Source: Bacillota bacterium (lineage in GTDB: Bacteria > Bacillota_A > Clostridia > Christensenellales > Aristaeellaceae). Taken from it: 64,000 nucleotides of DNA. This document shows, one piece after another, positions 7,704 to 17,351 of this stretch. The notes below the pieces were generated by a model that saw only the letters and a program-made list of their open reading frames with translations, did no database searches and had not been told where the DNA came from. Numbering within the stretch: the stretch's first letter is position 1; each line of letters begins with the position of its first letter. The position numbers and the translations under genes were made by a program. Where the stretch lies: NCBI GenBank assembly GCA_023421735.1, contig JAEZSP010000022.1, positions 62,001 to 126,000 on the forward strand. Reading direction: 5' to 3'.

Positions 7704-9804
7704 CCGAATCCGATCCTCCCGTTTCCACCTTCACGCGGTGGCGGCAGGTCTCGTTCACGCATACATGGTACGTCGTGTCCTTCGCGCCGCGCTTTAAGAC
7801 CATCCGCGCGCCGCACACGGGGCATTTCTCCGCGACGGGCCTGTCCCATGATACGAAGTCGCACTCCGGGTACTTTTCACATCCGTAGAATTTGCGCCCC
7901 TTCTTGCTCACGCGCTCGAGCAATTCCGCGCCGCACTTCGGACAGGGCACCCCGATATTGTTCGGCAGCGCCATGGTGTTGCGGCAGGCGGGGAAGTTGG
8001 GGCAGGCGAGGAATTTGCCGTACCGGCTCATCTTGTAGACCATCAGCGCGCCGCACTTGTCGCATACGACGTCCGATACCTGATCCTCGATGGAAATCTT
8101 CTCAATGCTTGATTCGGCCTTTTCCAGCGTCTTTTCAAACGGGCCGTAGAAGGCGGAGATGACGGAATGCCATTCGGTCTTTCCGTCCTCGACGCTGTCG
8201 AGCTTTTCCTCCATCCCGGCGGTGAACTGAATGTCCACGATGTCCGGGAAGTTGTTTTTCATCATGTCGTTGACGATCTTGCCAAGCTCCGTGGGAATGA
8301 GCCGCTTTTGTTCGCGCGCCACATAGCCGCGGTTGATGATCGTCGAAATCGTCGGCGCATAGGTCGACGGCCTGCCGATGCCCTTTTCCTCCAGCGCGCG
8401 CACCAGCGACGCCTCGGTGTACCTGGGCGGCGGCTGCGTAAAGTGCTGGTCGCCTGAAATCTCGCCCAGCGTCGCTTCGACACCCGTCTCAAGGTCCGGG
8501 AGCTTGTTCAGGCTCGCTTCTGCCTCCTGATCGTCGATGCCCTCTTCGTAGACGATCGTAAATCCCGCAAACTTGAGCTTTTGCCCGCTGAAGCGGAATT
8601 TTAGGTTCGACTCCGCTACAATGTCCGCCGAGACCGTGTCGTATACGGCGGGCGTCATCTGGCTCGAAACGAAGCGATTGTATACGAGTTTGTAAAGCTT
8701 GTACTGGTCACGGGTGAGCGACGCCTTGATGTCGTCCGGCTTTCGCAGAATGGATGTCGGGCGGATCGCCTCGTGCGCGTCCTGTGCGGTCTTGCGGCTC
8801 TTGTAGATGTTCGGCGTCTCGGGGAGATATGCCGCGCCGTACCCTTCGAGGATCGTGTCGCGCACATCCGCAATCGCCTCGTCGGAAATACGGGTGGAAT
8901 CGGTTCTGATGTATGTCACAAGACCCTGCGAGCCTTCGCCGTTGACGTCCACGCCCTCGTAGAGTTGCTGGGCAATCTGCATGGTTTTCTGCGTTGTAAA
9001 GCTGAGTTTGCGCGAGGCTTCCTGCTGGAGGTTCGATGTGGTAAACGGCGCGGCGGGCATTTTCCGGCGCTCGGATTTTTTAATGTCTCCGACCGAGAAC
9101 GCGGCTTTTTTGCACGCTTCGATGATCGCGTCGCACTCGTCCTTCGTGCGCAGCTTTGCGTTCTCCTCGCCGCCCTGATAGCGGGTGGTGAGCTTTACGC
9201 CGCCGATCTCAAACTGCGCGCCGAGCGTCCAGTATTCCTCCGGAATGAAAATCTCGATCTCGTTTTCCCGGTCGCAAATCATCTTGGTCGCGACGGACTG
9301 CACGCGCCCGGCGGAAAGCCCTTTTTTGATCTTCGCCCACAAAAGCGGGCTGATCTTGTAGCCCACGAGCCGGTCCAGCACGCGTCTGGCCTGCTGGGCG
9401 TTGACGAGGTTCATGTCGATGGCGCGCGGATTCTTGACCGCGCCCTTGACCGCCTTTGCGGTTACCTCGTTGAATTCGATCCGGCACGCGCTGTCTACGT
9501 CGATGCCCAGAACGTTTGCCAAGTGCCAGCTGATCGCCTCGCCTTCGCGGTCCGGGTCAGTCGCGAGATAGATCTTCGAGGCATTCTTGGCCTCCTTGCG
9601 GATGCGCGTGAGGATGTCGCCGCGCCCGCGAATGGTGATATATTTCGGCTCGAATCCATGGTCGACGTCCACGCCAATCTGCGACTTGGGCAGATCGCGC
9701 ACATGGCCCTGTGAGGCCTCGACCTTGTAATTGCGGCCCAGAAATTTGCCGATTGTCTTCGCCTTCGCTGGCGATTCGACGATGACGAGCTTGGTCTGCT
9801 GCAT
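7693..9804 (-). CDS. topA: DNA topoisomerase I (type IA)
   Basis: A 703-residue enzyme that relaxes negative supercoils. The N-terminal Toprim domain has VIVESPAKAKTI and DPDREGEAISWHL, the active-site Tyr lies in LVTYIRTDSTR, and EKGIGRPSTYAPTI is present. The C-terminus (about 585-700) carries three Cys4 zinc-ribbon modules (CDKCG, CPKCG and CPVCG pairs). ATG 9804 was preferred over a longer frame (to 9888) because GGAGG lies 7 nt upstream and the conserved MQQTKLVIVESP begins there. It follows dprA after 110 nt. Confidence 0.97.
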   Translation of the reverse strand: MQQTKLVIVESPAKAKTIGKFLGRNYKVEASQGHVRDLPKSQIGVDVDHGFEPKYITIRGRGDILTRIRKEAKNASKIYLATDPDREGEAISWHLANVLGIDVDSACRIEFNEVTAKAVKGAVKNPRAIDMNLVNAQQARRVLDRLVGYKISPLLWAKIKKGLSAGRVQSVATKMICDRENEIEIFIPEEYWTLGAQFEIGGVKLTTRYQGGEENAKLRTKDECDAIIEACKKAAFSVGDIKKSERRKMPAAPFTTSNLQQEASRKLSFTTQKTMQIAQQLYEGVDVNGEGSQGLVTYIRTDSTRISDEAIADVRDTILEGYGAAYLPETPNIYKSRKTAQDAHEAIRPTSILRKPDDIKASLTRDQYKLYKLVYNRFVSSQMTPAVYDTVSADIVAESNLKFRFSGQKLKFAGFTIVYEEGIDDQEAEASLNKLPDLETGVEATLGEISGDQHFTQPPPRYTEASLVRALEEKGIGRPSTYAPTISTIINRGYVAREQKRLIPTELGKIVNDMMKNNFPDIVDIQFTAGMEEKLDSVEDGKTEWHSVISAFYGPFEKTLEKAESSIEKISIEDQVSDVVCDKCGALMVYKMSRYGKFLACPNFPACRNTMALPNNIGVPCPKCGAELLERVSKKGRKFYGCEKYPECDFVSWDRPVAEKCPVCGARMVLKRGAKDTTYHVCVNETCRHRVKVETGGSDSDDE

Positions 9805-9914
9805 TGAATTCCTCCGGAAGTATCCTATTTGTTTGCCGGTGCCGAACGATCCGTTCCTTCCCGTGCGCCGCGCCCGGTCTTGCGGCAAGGGCGGGGAAGG
9901 GGATTAGGGGTATT

Positions 9915-11009
9915 TCACCTGGAAGCCCGATATTCCCCGCCGGGCTGTTTACTTATTATTCCTCGAAGCTCCAAAGTTGTCAAGAGCGAAAGCAACTTTC
10001 CCGAGGTTAAGCCTGTGGTTTCACAAAGCTCCGTTACCGTCATCGATTCCCGTGTGAGCGGCGCGTAAATCGCTTCTTCTTCCTGATCCAGCTGGATTTT
10101 CGGCTTTTCCGCACGCCTTGACGCGGGTCTTTCGCCCCATTTATAAAAACTTAATATATCCCACGGCGAAACGGCCGCTAATCCGCCTCCCACGATGAGC
10201 TCATTCGGCTTTTCGGATAGGGGCGCGTAGATCGACCCCGGCACCGCGAAAACCTCCCGATCCTGCTCGAGCGCGAAGTCCACCGTGATCATCGCACCGG
10301 ACTTTTTTGCGCCTTCGACCAGCAAAATGCCCGCGCTCATCCCGCTGATGATCCGATTGCGCGCCGGAAAGTTGGTGGCCAAGGGGGGCATGCCCGGCGG
10401 GTATTCTGAAAGAATCGCTCCGCCCTTGTCGAGGATTTCGGCAGCGAGCCACTCGTTTTCAGCGGGATAGATGACGTCCGCGCCCGATCCGAGCACGGCA
10501 ATGGTGATCCCGTCCGCCCGCACCGCGCCCTCGTGTGCCGCCGCGTCGATTCCGAAGGCGAGGCCGCTCACGATCGTCACGCCTTCGCGCGCAAGCTTCT
10601 CGGCAAAATCGCGCGCCGCGCGCGCACCGTCCCGGCTGCACCTGCGCGCCCCGACGATCGAAAACATCTTCTCGGCGGAAAGATCCGCCGTACCGCGCAT
10701 GTAGAGGGTTGGTGGTGGATCAACCGTTTCGAGAAGCCGCTTCGGGTAATCATCCGACAACCGGGTGACCGCGCGGATGCCGCGTAATTCGATCTTCGCA
10801 AACAGTTCGTAAAAATACCGTTCGCTGCGCGCCGCCCGCAGTGCGTCCCTTGCGTTTTTCGGCAAAAAGTCCATCGCCGGATCGCCAACGCGCGCCCAAA
10901 CATCCCGCGCGTCCCGAAACACAGATAAAAGCTGATAAAAACGGCGCGGCCCAATGCCGTCAACCGACGATAACCAGATCCAGTATTGCTCCATTACGCC
11001 GTAATCCAT
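9915..11009 (-). CDS. dprA: DprA/Smf, DNA-processing and RecA-loading protein
   Basis: A 364-residue protein. An N-terminal helix-hairpin region (SSVDGIGPRRFYQLL) precedes the Rossmann core with SIVGARRCS, VSGLAFGIDAAAHEGA, LGSGADVIYPAEN and the KSGAMITVDFALEQDREVFAVPG segment. A winged-helix domain closes it (about 300-360). DprA binds incoming single-stranded DNA and loads RecA during transformation. ATG 11009 has AGGGTGAT upstream and lies 5 nt after the NUDIX stop. With comM nearby it suggests at least a remnant of DNA-uptake processing; no com pilus genes are in the window. Confidence 0.95.
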   Translation of the reverse strand: MDYGVMEQYWIWLSSVDGIGPRRFYQLLSVFRDARDVWARVGDPAMDFLPKNARDALRAARSERYFYELFAKIELRGIRAVTRLSDDYPKRLLETVDPPPTLYMRGTADLSAEKMFSIVGARRCSRDGARAARDFAEKLAREGVTIVSGLAFGIDAAAHEGAVRADGITIAVLGSGADVIYPAENEWLAAEILDKGGAILSEYPPGMPPLATNFPARNRIISGMSAGILLVEGAKKSGAMITVDFALEQDREVFAVPGSIYAPLSEKPNELIVGGGLAAVSPWDILSFYKWGERPASRRAEKPKIQLDQEEEAIYAPLTRESMTVTELCETTGLTSGKLLSLLTTLELRGIISKQPGGEYRASR

Positions 11010-11014
11010 GCGGA

Positions 11015-11473
11015 TCACCCTTTGCGCTTGCGCGCCGCGTACTTCAGGAGCGGCTTTGCGATGGGCGGGGATAACTTCTCCGGCAGCGCATCCACGGGAA
11101 AGAACCGAAGCTCTTCCACCTCTTCCGGTTGGGCGAGCAGCGTCCCGTGGTACTTTTTGCATAAAAACACGACGTCCACAAAAAACACCTCGTCCCCATT
11201 GGGGTATGTGAAGCGCGTCTCCGGCCCCGAAAAGGCGTCGAACAGTTCAAGCTCATCGGCGATCAGTCCCGTTTCCTCAAAAAGCTCCCGTCTCGCCGCC
11301 GCCTCGATAGGCTCGCCCATTTCCACCGCGCCGCCTGCATAGCCCCAACAGCCATTATCCAGCCGCTTCTGAAGCAAGACGCGGCCCTGTTCGTCCTCGA
11401 GGATCACGCTTCCCCCGCACAGCATCACCGGCGCATGCCCGACCAGCTTGCGGATCTCCGTTATGTATCCCAT
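11015..11473 (-). CDS. NUDIX hydrolase
   Basis: A 152-residue NUDIX fold. The Nudix box is GGAVEMGEPIEAAARRELFEETG (roughly residues 47-69), with all four catalytic glutamates of REx2EE and the leading Gly. Members hydrolyse nucleoside diphosphates linked to another group. The start MGYITEIRKLVG has GGAGG 5 nt upstream at 11473, and the gene sits between comM (gap 2 nt) and dprA (gap 5 nt), so it belongs to that operon. Substrate unknown; an 8-oxo-dGTP or ADP-ribose type role is possible but not supported by any specific motif. Confidence 0.9.
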   Translation of the reverse strand: MGYITEIRKLVGHAPVMLCGGSVILEDEQGRVLLQKRLDNGCWGYAGGAVEMGEPIEAAARRELFEETGLIADELELFDAFSGPETRFTYPNGDEVFFVDVVFLCKKYHGTLLAQPEEVEELRFFPVDALPEKLSPPIAKPLLKYAARKRKG

Positions 11474-11475
11474 CA

Positions 11476-13023
11476 CTACCTCCAGTATTTCCGGTTCGCC
11501 GCCCGGTATTGCACCGCCTCGGCGACGTGTTCCGCCCTGATCACATCGCACCCCGCCAAGTCGGCGATCGTGCGCGCGACTTTCATGATTCTGGTGTACG
11601 CGCGGTTTGAAAGCTCCAGCCGTTCGCTTGAAAGCTCCAGCAGTTCCCGCGCATCCTTCTCCATTGGACATGCCCGGGCGAGTGTCCCGGCATCGAGTTG
11701 CGCGTTTGCGCCCACGCGCCCGCCGGAATCCGCATAGCGCGCGCGCTGAATGTCCCGCGCCGCCTGTACGCGCGTTCGGATGTCCGCCGAACACTCCTCC
11801 CGGGCGTCGCCGCTCAGTTCTCCCGGCGGAATTGATTCCACTTCCACGTGCATGTCGATCCGGTCGATCAGCGGCCCCGAAATCTTGTTCATGTACCGCC
11901 TGATCTCGGATACCGAGCAGCGGCAGTCCCGCTGCCTGCTCCCGTAGTAACCGCACGGACAGGGGTTCATCGAACACACCATCATAAACCGCGCGGGATA
12001 GGTCGTCTGCGCGCTCACCCGCGTCACCGTGACGACGCCGTCCTCAAGCGGTTGACGCAGCGCCTCCAAGACGTCCCGCCCGTATTCCGGCAATTCGTCT
12101 AAAAACAAAACGCCGTTGTGGGCCTTCGAAACTTCGCCCGGCATGGCGTTTTGCCCGCCGCCCACCAGCGCCGCATGCGACGCCGTGTGATGGGGCGAGC
12201 GGAACGGTCGCTCGGCCAGGAGCCCCTCTTCCGGTAAAAGCCCCGCAATCGAGTGGATGCGCGTGACCTCCAGCGCCTCCTGAAACGTCATGTCCGGGAG
12301 GATCGACGGCACGCACTTTGCCATGAGCGTCTTGCCGGAACCCGGCGGGCCGATCATCAGGATGTTGTGCCCGCCCGCCGCCGCAATTTCGAGCGCGCGT
12401 TTCGCGCCCTTCTGTCCCCGCACATGCCGAAAGTCATTTGCCGACGGGCGCTCGGTCAAAACGTCTTCATAGCGCGTGGGCACAAACGGCGCGATGGGGC
12501 GCTCGCCCTTCAGGTGGGCAAGCGCCTGCGCGATGGAAGAAACCGGCAAAATGGTCAGCCCTGCCACGCATCGTACCTCGTTCAGGTTTTCACGCGGCAG
12601 CATGACGGTCTTCACCCCGTCTTCGAGCGCGGAAATCACCATCGGCAGCGCGCCGCGCACCGCCCGCACCTGCCCGTCGAGCGAAAGTTCGCCCATCACC
12701 GCAATCTGCGAGAGCGGTTCGAGTGCCAGGGCCTCCATGCCCGCGAGCATCCCCAGTGCGATGGGCAGGTCAAACGCCGGGCCTTCCTTCTTCTGGTCGG
12801 CGGGCGCGAGGTTTACCGTGATCTTGCGGTCGGGAAACCCCATGCCCCCGTTTTTGAGCGCCGCGCGCACGCGCTCGCGCGATTCCTTTACCGCAGTGTC
12901 CGGAAGCCCTACGATGTCGAAGGATGGCAGGCCAAAGGCGAGGTTTACCTCCACCGTGACCTGAAAACCCCGAATCCCCGTCAATCCGTAGCTGAGTGTC
13001 TTCGCGAGCAACACGCGCACCAC
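11476..13023 (-). CDS. comM: ComM/YifB-family Mg-chelatase-like AAA+ ATPase
   Basis: A 515-residue protein. The N-terminal chelatase-like domain (FDIVGLPDTAVKESRERVRAA; NLAPADQKKEGPAFDLPIAL) is followed by an AAA+ core with Walker A IGPPGSGKTLMAK and Walker B GVLFLDELPEY. A Cys/Arg motif (NPCPCGYYG) and a C-terminal helical domain follow. In naturally competent bacteria ComM is a helicase that promotes branch migration during recombination. The start appears to be a GTG at 13023 (a second GTG follows at once); a weak AGGTG is upstream. It lies 7 nt after the glycosyltransferase stop. Confidence 0.93.
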   Translation of the reverse strand: MVRVLLAKTLSYGLTGIRGFQVTVEVNLAFGLPSFDIVGLPDTAVKESRERVRAALKNGGMGFPDRKITVNLAPADQKKEGPAFDLPIALGMLAGMEALALEPLSQIAVMGELSLDGQVRAVRGALPMVISALEDGVKTVMLPRENLNEVRCVAGLTILPVSSIAQALAHLKGERPIAPFVPTRYEDVLTERPSANDFRHVRGQKGAKRALEIAAAGGHNILMIGPPGSGKTLMAKCVPSILPDMTFQEALEVTRIHSIAGLLPEEGLLAERPFRSPHHTASHAALVGGGQNAMPGEVSKAHNGVLFLDELPEYGRDVLEALRQPLEDGVVTVTRVSAQTTYPARFMMVCSMNPCPCGYYGSRQRDCRCSVSEIRRYMNKISGPLIDRIDMHVEVESIPPGELSGDAREECSADIRTRVQAARDIQRARYADSGGRVGANAQLDAGTLARACPMEKDARELLELSSERLELSNRAYTRIMKVARTIADLAGCDVIRAEHVAEAVQYRAANRKYWR

Positions 13024-13030
13024 CTAATCT

Positions 13031-16000
13031 TTAGTAATTGTACCAGTCAAACCACCTGAGATGCTTTGCGTATGAGAGCGCGACCGGCGTGCCGCTCTCC
13101 AGCGGGTAGAACATGATAAACAGGATCAGCGCCGCGATGATCAACGTCATAGCCGCCGGGATAAACGCCTTCGGCTTTTTGATCTCCAGCCGCCCAAGCA
13201 GCATTGCCGTTGCGATGATGATGAACGGCACGCTCGCAAAGTAGTGGTAAATGAACGTCGATCTCTGTATCAGCGTCCACGGCAGGTACTGAGAAAGGAA
13301 GCCGATCACCAGAATCAAGCCCACTGCGGACGCGCGCTTTTTCCACGCCGCTTCGATCGTCGTCCATACCATGGCGACAAGCCCCGTCCACCATACGGCG
13401 GGATTGCCCATGCACGAGATCGAGGAGATGATGTTGCTCGGGTAATAGCTCTTCCCGTCGTAATACCACATCGGCCACGCGATTACGGGCCACTGATACC
13501 ACGGCGAGCGGAAAAAGTGTCCGTCGTCTTTCAGACCCGCGTGGTAGTTGTACATGGTTTTTTGAAGCTTCAGTACGTCCTTCACGGTGAATGCGTTGTC
13601 GGGCGTCAGCTGCCAGTAATAGGAGAAGTAGTAAATCAGCGCCGGAACCGCGAGGAAGAAGACGATGCAGATCAAAAGCGTCGCAGCCAGATTTTCCCAG
13701 AAGCAGTGCCGCGCCGCGAAGACCGCCTGCTTTTCTTCCTCGGAGGCGAAATCGTCGTCTTCGTATTTCAGTGCCGCGCGGTGTTCCCGGTACCGTGAGA
13801 TGAGCGACCAGAAGAACAGGATCGCAAGCCCCGCCGAGGCGTAGATGCCGATCCACTTTGTCGCCCACGCGATGCCCATCGTGATCCCGCACAAAATCAG
13901 GGGGATGAGCGTCCGCCCGAGCGGCTGGCGGTAAAAGCTCATGCGCACATACCTGAACATAAACAGATATGTCACCATGATCCAGAAAACCGCGTAGGAA
14001 TCGATGGTCGCAATGCGCGTCTGCGTAAAGTGCATGGCGTCGAGCGAGAACAGCAGCAGCGCCAGCGCGGCGATTTTCCGCGATCCGCCCAGTTGCTTCA
14101 CCATCAGGTAGATGAGCGGCAGCATCAAAACGCCCATTACCGCGCCCATGAATCGCCAGCCGAACGGACACATGCCGAAGATCTGGATGCCGATCATCAT
14201 CGTGACCTTGCCAAGCGGCGGATGCGTCCACTCGTAGGTGTGCAGCCCGTGCAAATGCTCGTAGGCCGTGCGCGCATGGTAGATCTCGTCAAAGTAGGTG
14301 GAATTGTAGTAGCTCGGATGGACGGGCACCGTCGCCTGCTCATCGATGAGCGCCGCACCGTTTCCGGACGCAATGGTCACCGGCAGCGTCTGTCCTTCCG
14401 CGTTCAGGAACCCGACTTCCGAGAGCACGAGCCCAGCGGTTACGGCGGATATGCGCACGTACCGCGCCGTCTGGTAGGGATATTTGTCGGTCGCCGTTGC
14501 AAACACCGTGTAGGCGCTGCCGTCCGCCGTGGGTACCGTCTCGCCGTACAGGGTCGTGAGCTTCTCGTCGTCATTGACCGGGTAATAGAAAAGCCAGCGG
14601 AAAATCTGCCCCTGATTATATGAAGCAAATTGAGGGTCGGTCCATACCGCGCCGTCGTTTGACAGCGCGACCGTGAACTTCGTGTTGCAGATGCCCCCGT
14701 AATATTCCATGCGGAACGTCTCCGTGGAGCCGAGGTCGAACACGATCTGTTCGCCCGCGTCTGCGGAAACCCAGTTCGTCTGCGGCGCGCTGAGCGTTCC
14801 CAAATTCACAAACGTGAGGATGGAGTAGGCCACGGTCACGCCCGCCATGACGAGATAATCCCACCTTTTCAGATGGAGCCGGTAATCGCGCTTCCCGAAC
14901 AGACCCTCCTGCACGGGTGTCGGCTCGTCCAGCGGCTGGCTGGCAAGCGGGACGTGCGTGTCCGCAAAATAGATGGAAAACGAAACATACACCAGATAGC
15001 CCGCGTTTACGACCACGAGCAGGGAAAGCGGGATGTTCAGCCAGTTTTCCGCGGTTTGCAGGTGTCCGTAGTTGGCGGCGGTCATCCCGCCCTGCAACAC
15101 CAGGATCTGGTTTAAAAACAGCGTGCATGTGAGGACGGTCAGCGAGATAAGAATGCGCCTGTCCCGCTCCACCGCGTAGGCCAGCAGGAGCAATATCAGC
15201 GCCGGATACACGTAGCGCTCGTGGATCATCGGCCCGAACGCGCAGATCAGCATGATCAGCACTGCGCCGGACAGGAAGATCGCGGAGGACTTCTTCGCGC
15301 GGATATAGAGAATGCCCGCATAGACATAGGAGAACGCGAACAGGAAGCTCGCAAAGAATGCGAGTGCAGGGTTCGAAGAAAGCGGGACCCAGTTTTTACC
15401 CAACAGTTCGTAGAGGTTCAGCGCGTTGATTGTGAAGTTGCTGTAGCTCGTCATCGTACCGTTGTAGAGATTGTATAACCATGTGAGGGGATCGACGCCG
15501 TCCTGGCGGAAGATCATCCCCGCAAGGATCAGCAGCTCCAGGGCCCCCAAAAGCCCGCCCGCCGCGCGCCAAAGCTTATTCCTTTCCGGTTTGCGGATGA
15601 GGTTGATCAGAACGGCGATCAGTCCGATCGGCGCGAAGAGAAGCGCCTGTGGCTTCGTCAGCATCGACAGCGCAAAGAGGGGGAGCGCCCATCCATATTT
15701 TTCCTCGGACAGCAGTACCGCGCCCAGCACGAGCAAAATCGTAAATACCGAGTCGATCTGCCCCCACGCGGCGGAATCGACGATCGCCGCCGGGTTCAGT
15801 GCGCACACCGCGCCCAGCAGCATCGCCGCCCGCGCGTTCAGACGCTTTTTTGTGAAGGCGTAAACCAGATAGGCCAATCCCACATCCGCCAGAATGGGGA
15901 TGAGCTTGATGAGCACCACGTGCGCGGTCGACCCGTACGCGATGCCAAACAGACTGCGCACCGCGCCGATGAACCACAGCATCGCCATGTAGAGCGGGGG

Positions 16001-16915
16001 ATAATCACAGAAATAATCCGCCTGGTAGAAATTCCCGTACCCGACCGCGTAGATGCGATCCGACCACGCCGTAAAACAGTTGATGTCCGTATGATAGCCG
16101 TATACGCGCGCTGCGATCACGAGCCGCACGGCGACGGCGCCGAGGAGCAGCACGGCGAACAGAAGCGCGTAGTGTCCCTCGTCCCGCAGCGCGGCGCGCC
16201 CGGATTTGCGCATCAGCGCGACCGCGAGAAGCGCAATGCAAAACGTCGCCAGGAGCCAGAACTCCGTGTTGCGCATCGGCTCGTCCGTGGTGCTCGTCGT
16301 GACCGCGGCGGAGGAACTGATGCCCGCAAAGTCGTGCGCCGTCGCGCCCGTCGGAACCGCGTCGATCTTTGTTACGCTGAACGAATCAAACCACGCCGTC
16401 CCCGTATTGGTCGAGCTGTACCCGCCCACGCGCGCGCAGACGGTCATTTCGGTCTGGTCGGCGCCCGTTTTTCCGTAAAGGGTGAGCTTGACCCATTGCC
16501 CGTCCGTGTCGTAGAGCGAGTCGGAGTAGGAAAATGTGTCCTTCACCGAGAGGTTCGCGCCGATCGCGTCGCCGTTTTCGCCGGCTGAAATGCCCTCCGC
16601 GCGCACCATGGCGCTGATTTCGTAGAGCGTGTCCGGTGAAACGGCGATGTCCTGCGCAAAGCGCGCATCGTTCGCGGAGGCGTTTTCCACCTTAACGCAT
16701 GCGCCTTCGTAGCCGTTCGCATCAAGCGTCAGGCTGGATATGCCCATCCCGGTGTCCCACATGTCCCGGTACCAGCCGGTCGGCAGGTTTGCGGAATTTA
16801 CCTCGTCAAAATTAGGATTTTGAACGAGATTTTCGTTGACCGCTTCCGCAGAGACACGAAGCGGCAATAAGAATAAAATGATCACGGCCGACAGCGCGGC
16901 CCAAGCCCTTCGCAT
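13031..16915 (-). CDS. Giant two-module GT-C membrane glycosyltransferase (PMT/GT39 type) with carbohydrate-binding-like domains
   Basis: A 1294-residue polytopic protein. In order: signal peptide (1-25), a beta-sandwich CBM-like domain (about 27-190, NENLVQNPNFDEVN..GWYRD), a first GT-C membrane module (about 220-665) with acidic loop YHTDINCFTAWSDR and FCDYPPLYM, a discoidin/F5-8C-like domain (about 700-845), and a second GT-C module of protein-O-mannosyltransferase type (about 865-1290) with YFDEIYHARTAYEH and THPPLGK. PMTs move mannose from a polyprenyl-phosphate donor to extracellular acceptors. ATG 16915 has GGAGA 8 nt upstream and a clear signal sequence follows. Its leader holds two structured repeats. 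Such fusions occur in Clostridia, but the acceptor is unknown. Confidence 0.85.
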   Translation of the reverse strand: MRRAWAALSAVIILFLLPLRVSAEAVNENLVQNPNFDEVNSANLPTGWYRDMWDTGMGISSLTLDANGYEGACVKVENASANDARFAQDIAVSPDTLYEISAMVRAEGISAGENGDAIGANLSVKDTFSYSDSLYDTDGQWVKLTLYGKTGADQTEMTVCARVGGYSSTNTGTAWFDSFSVTKIDAVPTGATAHDFAGISSSAAVTTSTTDEPMRNTEFWLLATFCIALLAVALMRKSGRAALRDEGHYALLFAVLLLGAVAVRLVIAARVYGYHTDINCFTAWSDRIYAVGYGNFYQADYFCDYPPLYMAMLWFIGAVRSLFGIAYGSTAHVVLIKLIPILADVGLAYLVYAFTKKRLNARAAMLLGAVCALNPAAIVDSAAWGQIDSVFTILLVLGAVLLSEEKYGWALPLFALSMLTKPQALLFAPIGLIAVLINLIRKPERNKLWRAAGGLLGALELLILAGMIFRQDGVDPLTWLYNLYNGTMTSYSNFTINALNLYELLGKNWVPLSSNPALAFFASFLFAFSYVYAGILYIRAKKSSAIFLSGAVLIMLICAFGPMIHERYVYPALILLLLAYAVERDRRILISLTVLTCTLFLNQILVLQGGMTAANYGHLQTAENWLNIPLSLLVVVNAGYLVYVSFSIYFADTHVPLASQPLDEPTPVQEGLFGKRDYRLHLKRWDYLVMAGVTVAYSILTFVNLGTLSAPQTNWVSADAGEQIVFDLGSTETFRMEYYGGICNTKFTVALSNDGAVWTDPQFASYNQGQIFRWLFYYPVNDDEKLTTLYGETVPTADGSAYTVFATATDKYPYQTARYVRISAVTAGLVLSEVGFLNAEGQTLPVTIASGNGAALIDEQATVPVHPSYYNSTYFDEIYHARTAYEHLHGLHTYEWTHPPLGKVTMMIGIQIFGMCPFGWRFMGAVMGVLMLPLIYLMVKQLGGSRKIAALALLLFSLDAMHFTQTRIATIDSYAVFWIMVTYLFMFRYVRMSFYRQPLGRTLIPLILCGITMGIAWATKWIGIYASAGLAILFFWSLISRYREHRAALKYEDDDFASEEEKQAVFAARHCFWENLAATLLICIVFFLAVPALIYYFSYYWQLTPDNAFTVKDVLKLQKTMYNYHAGLKDDGHFFRSPWYQWPVIAWPMWYYDGKSYYPSNIISSISCMGNPAVWWTGLVAMVWTTIEAAWKKRASAVGLILVIGFLSQYLPWTLIQRSTFIYHYFASVPFIIIATAMLLGRLEIKKPKAFIPAAMTLIIAALILFIMFYPLESGTPVALSYAKHLRWFDWYNY

Positions 16916-16937
16916 ATCGATATCTCCTACACTTTTG

Positions 16938-17100
16938 CTAAGGTAACCCCGCACAAATCCTATACGCGCAGGCGGATGCATTTCCGCCATCTCGCGCCTG
17001 CAGAATTCTTAACGTAGCGCTGCTACGCCGGCGAATTCTGCAAGCACAATCTGACAAAAATTCATCTCGCCGGCACGCATAACCTTTGTGCGGTATTGCC
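16938..17100 (-). repeat. Structured repeat, copy B (about 163 bp)
   Basis: First of two tandem copies. Both start with the same 19 bp (16938-16956 here) and share an identical 27-bp block (16966-16992) holding a GGCGGA..TCCGCC hairpin. The copy is closed by a 9-bp inverted repeat (16949-16957 with 17085-17093) extended by GGTAA/TTGCC. Inside is a variable hairpin with 9-bp arms at 17000-17008 and 17033-17041. It lies in the leader of the large glycosyltransferase gene. Confidence 0.75.
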
Positions 17101-17263
17101 CTAAGGTAACCCCGCACAATTCGGCAGCGCGCAGGCGGATGCATTTCCGCCATCTGCCGCATGCGAAAATCTCGATTGACATCCAGTCAACCTTCGATTT
17201 CTGCAATTGTACCTGACAAAAAATCCGCTCGTCATCGCACCACTTCATTTGCGCGGCGTCACC
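17101..17263 (-). repeat. Structured repeat, copy A (about 163 bp)
   Basis: Second tandem copy. The 19-bp start (17101-17119) and the 27-bp block (17129-17155) are identical to copy B. The inner hairpin has a different sequence but still pairs (GATTGAC near 17175 with GTCAACC near 17189, flanked by GAAAATC/GATTTC). The closing stem (17111-17120 with 17247-17256) is retained with a mismatch. Conserved pairing with changed bases suggests selection on the structure. Confidence 0.7.
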
Positions 17264-17351
17264 CTAAAGCTATCTTTTCCACATTTGGCAAACGAATTCC
17301 TTCGCCGTCTGTGACGAATGCGCGACCCGTTTGGTTCAGATTGGAAAACAA

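Noticed and set aside
17009..17248. Open frames of 74-79 residues over the tandem repeats upstream of the large glycosyltransferase gene
   Set aside because: They repeat the structured element itself, have no homology that I recognise and no ribosome binding site. The pairing pattern explains the sequence better than coding.
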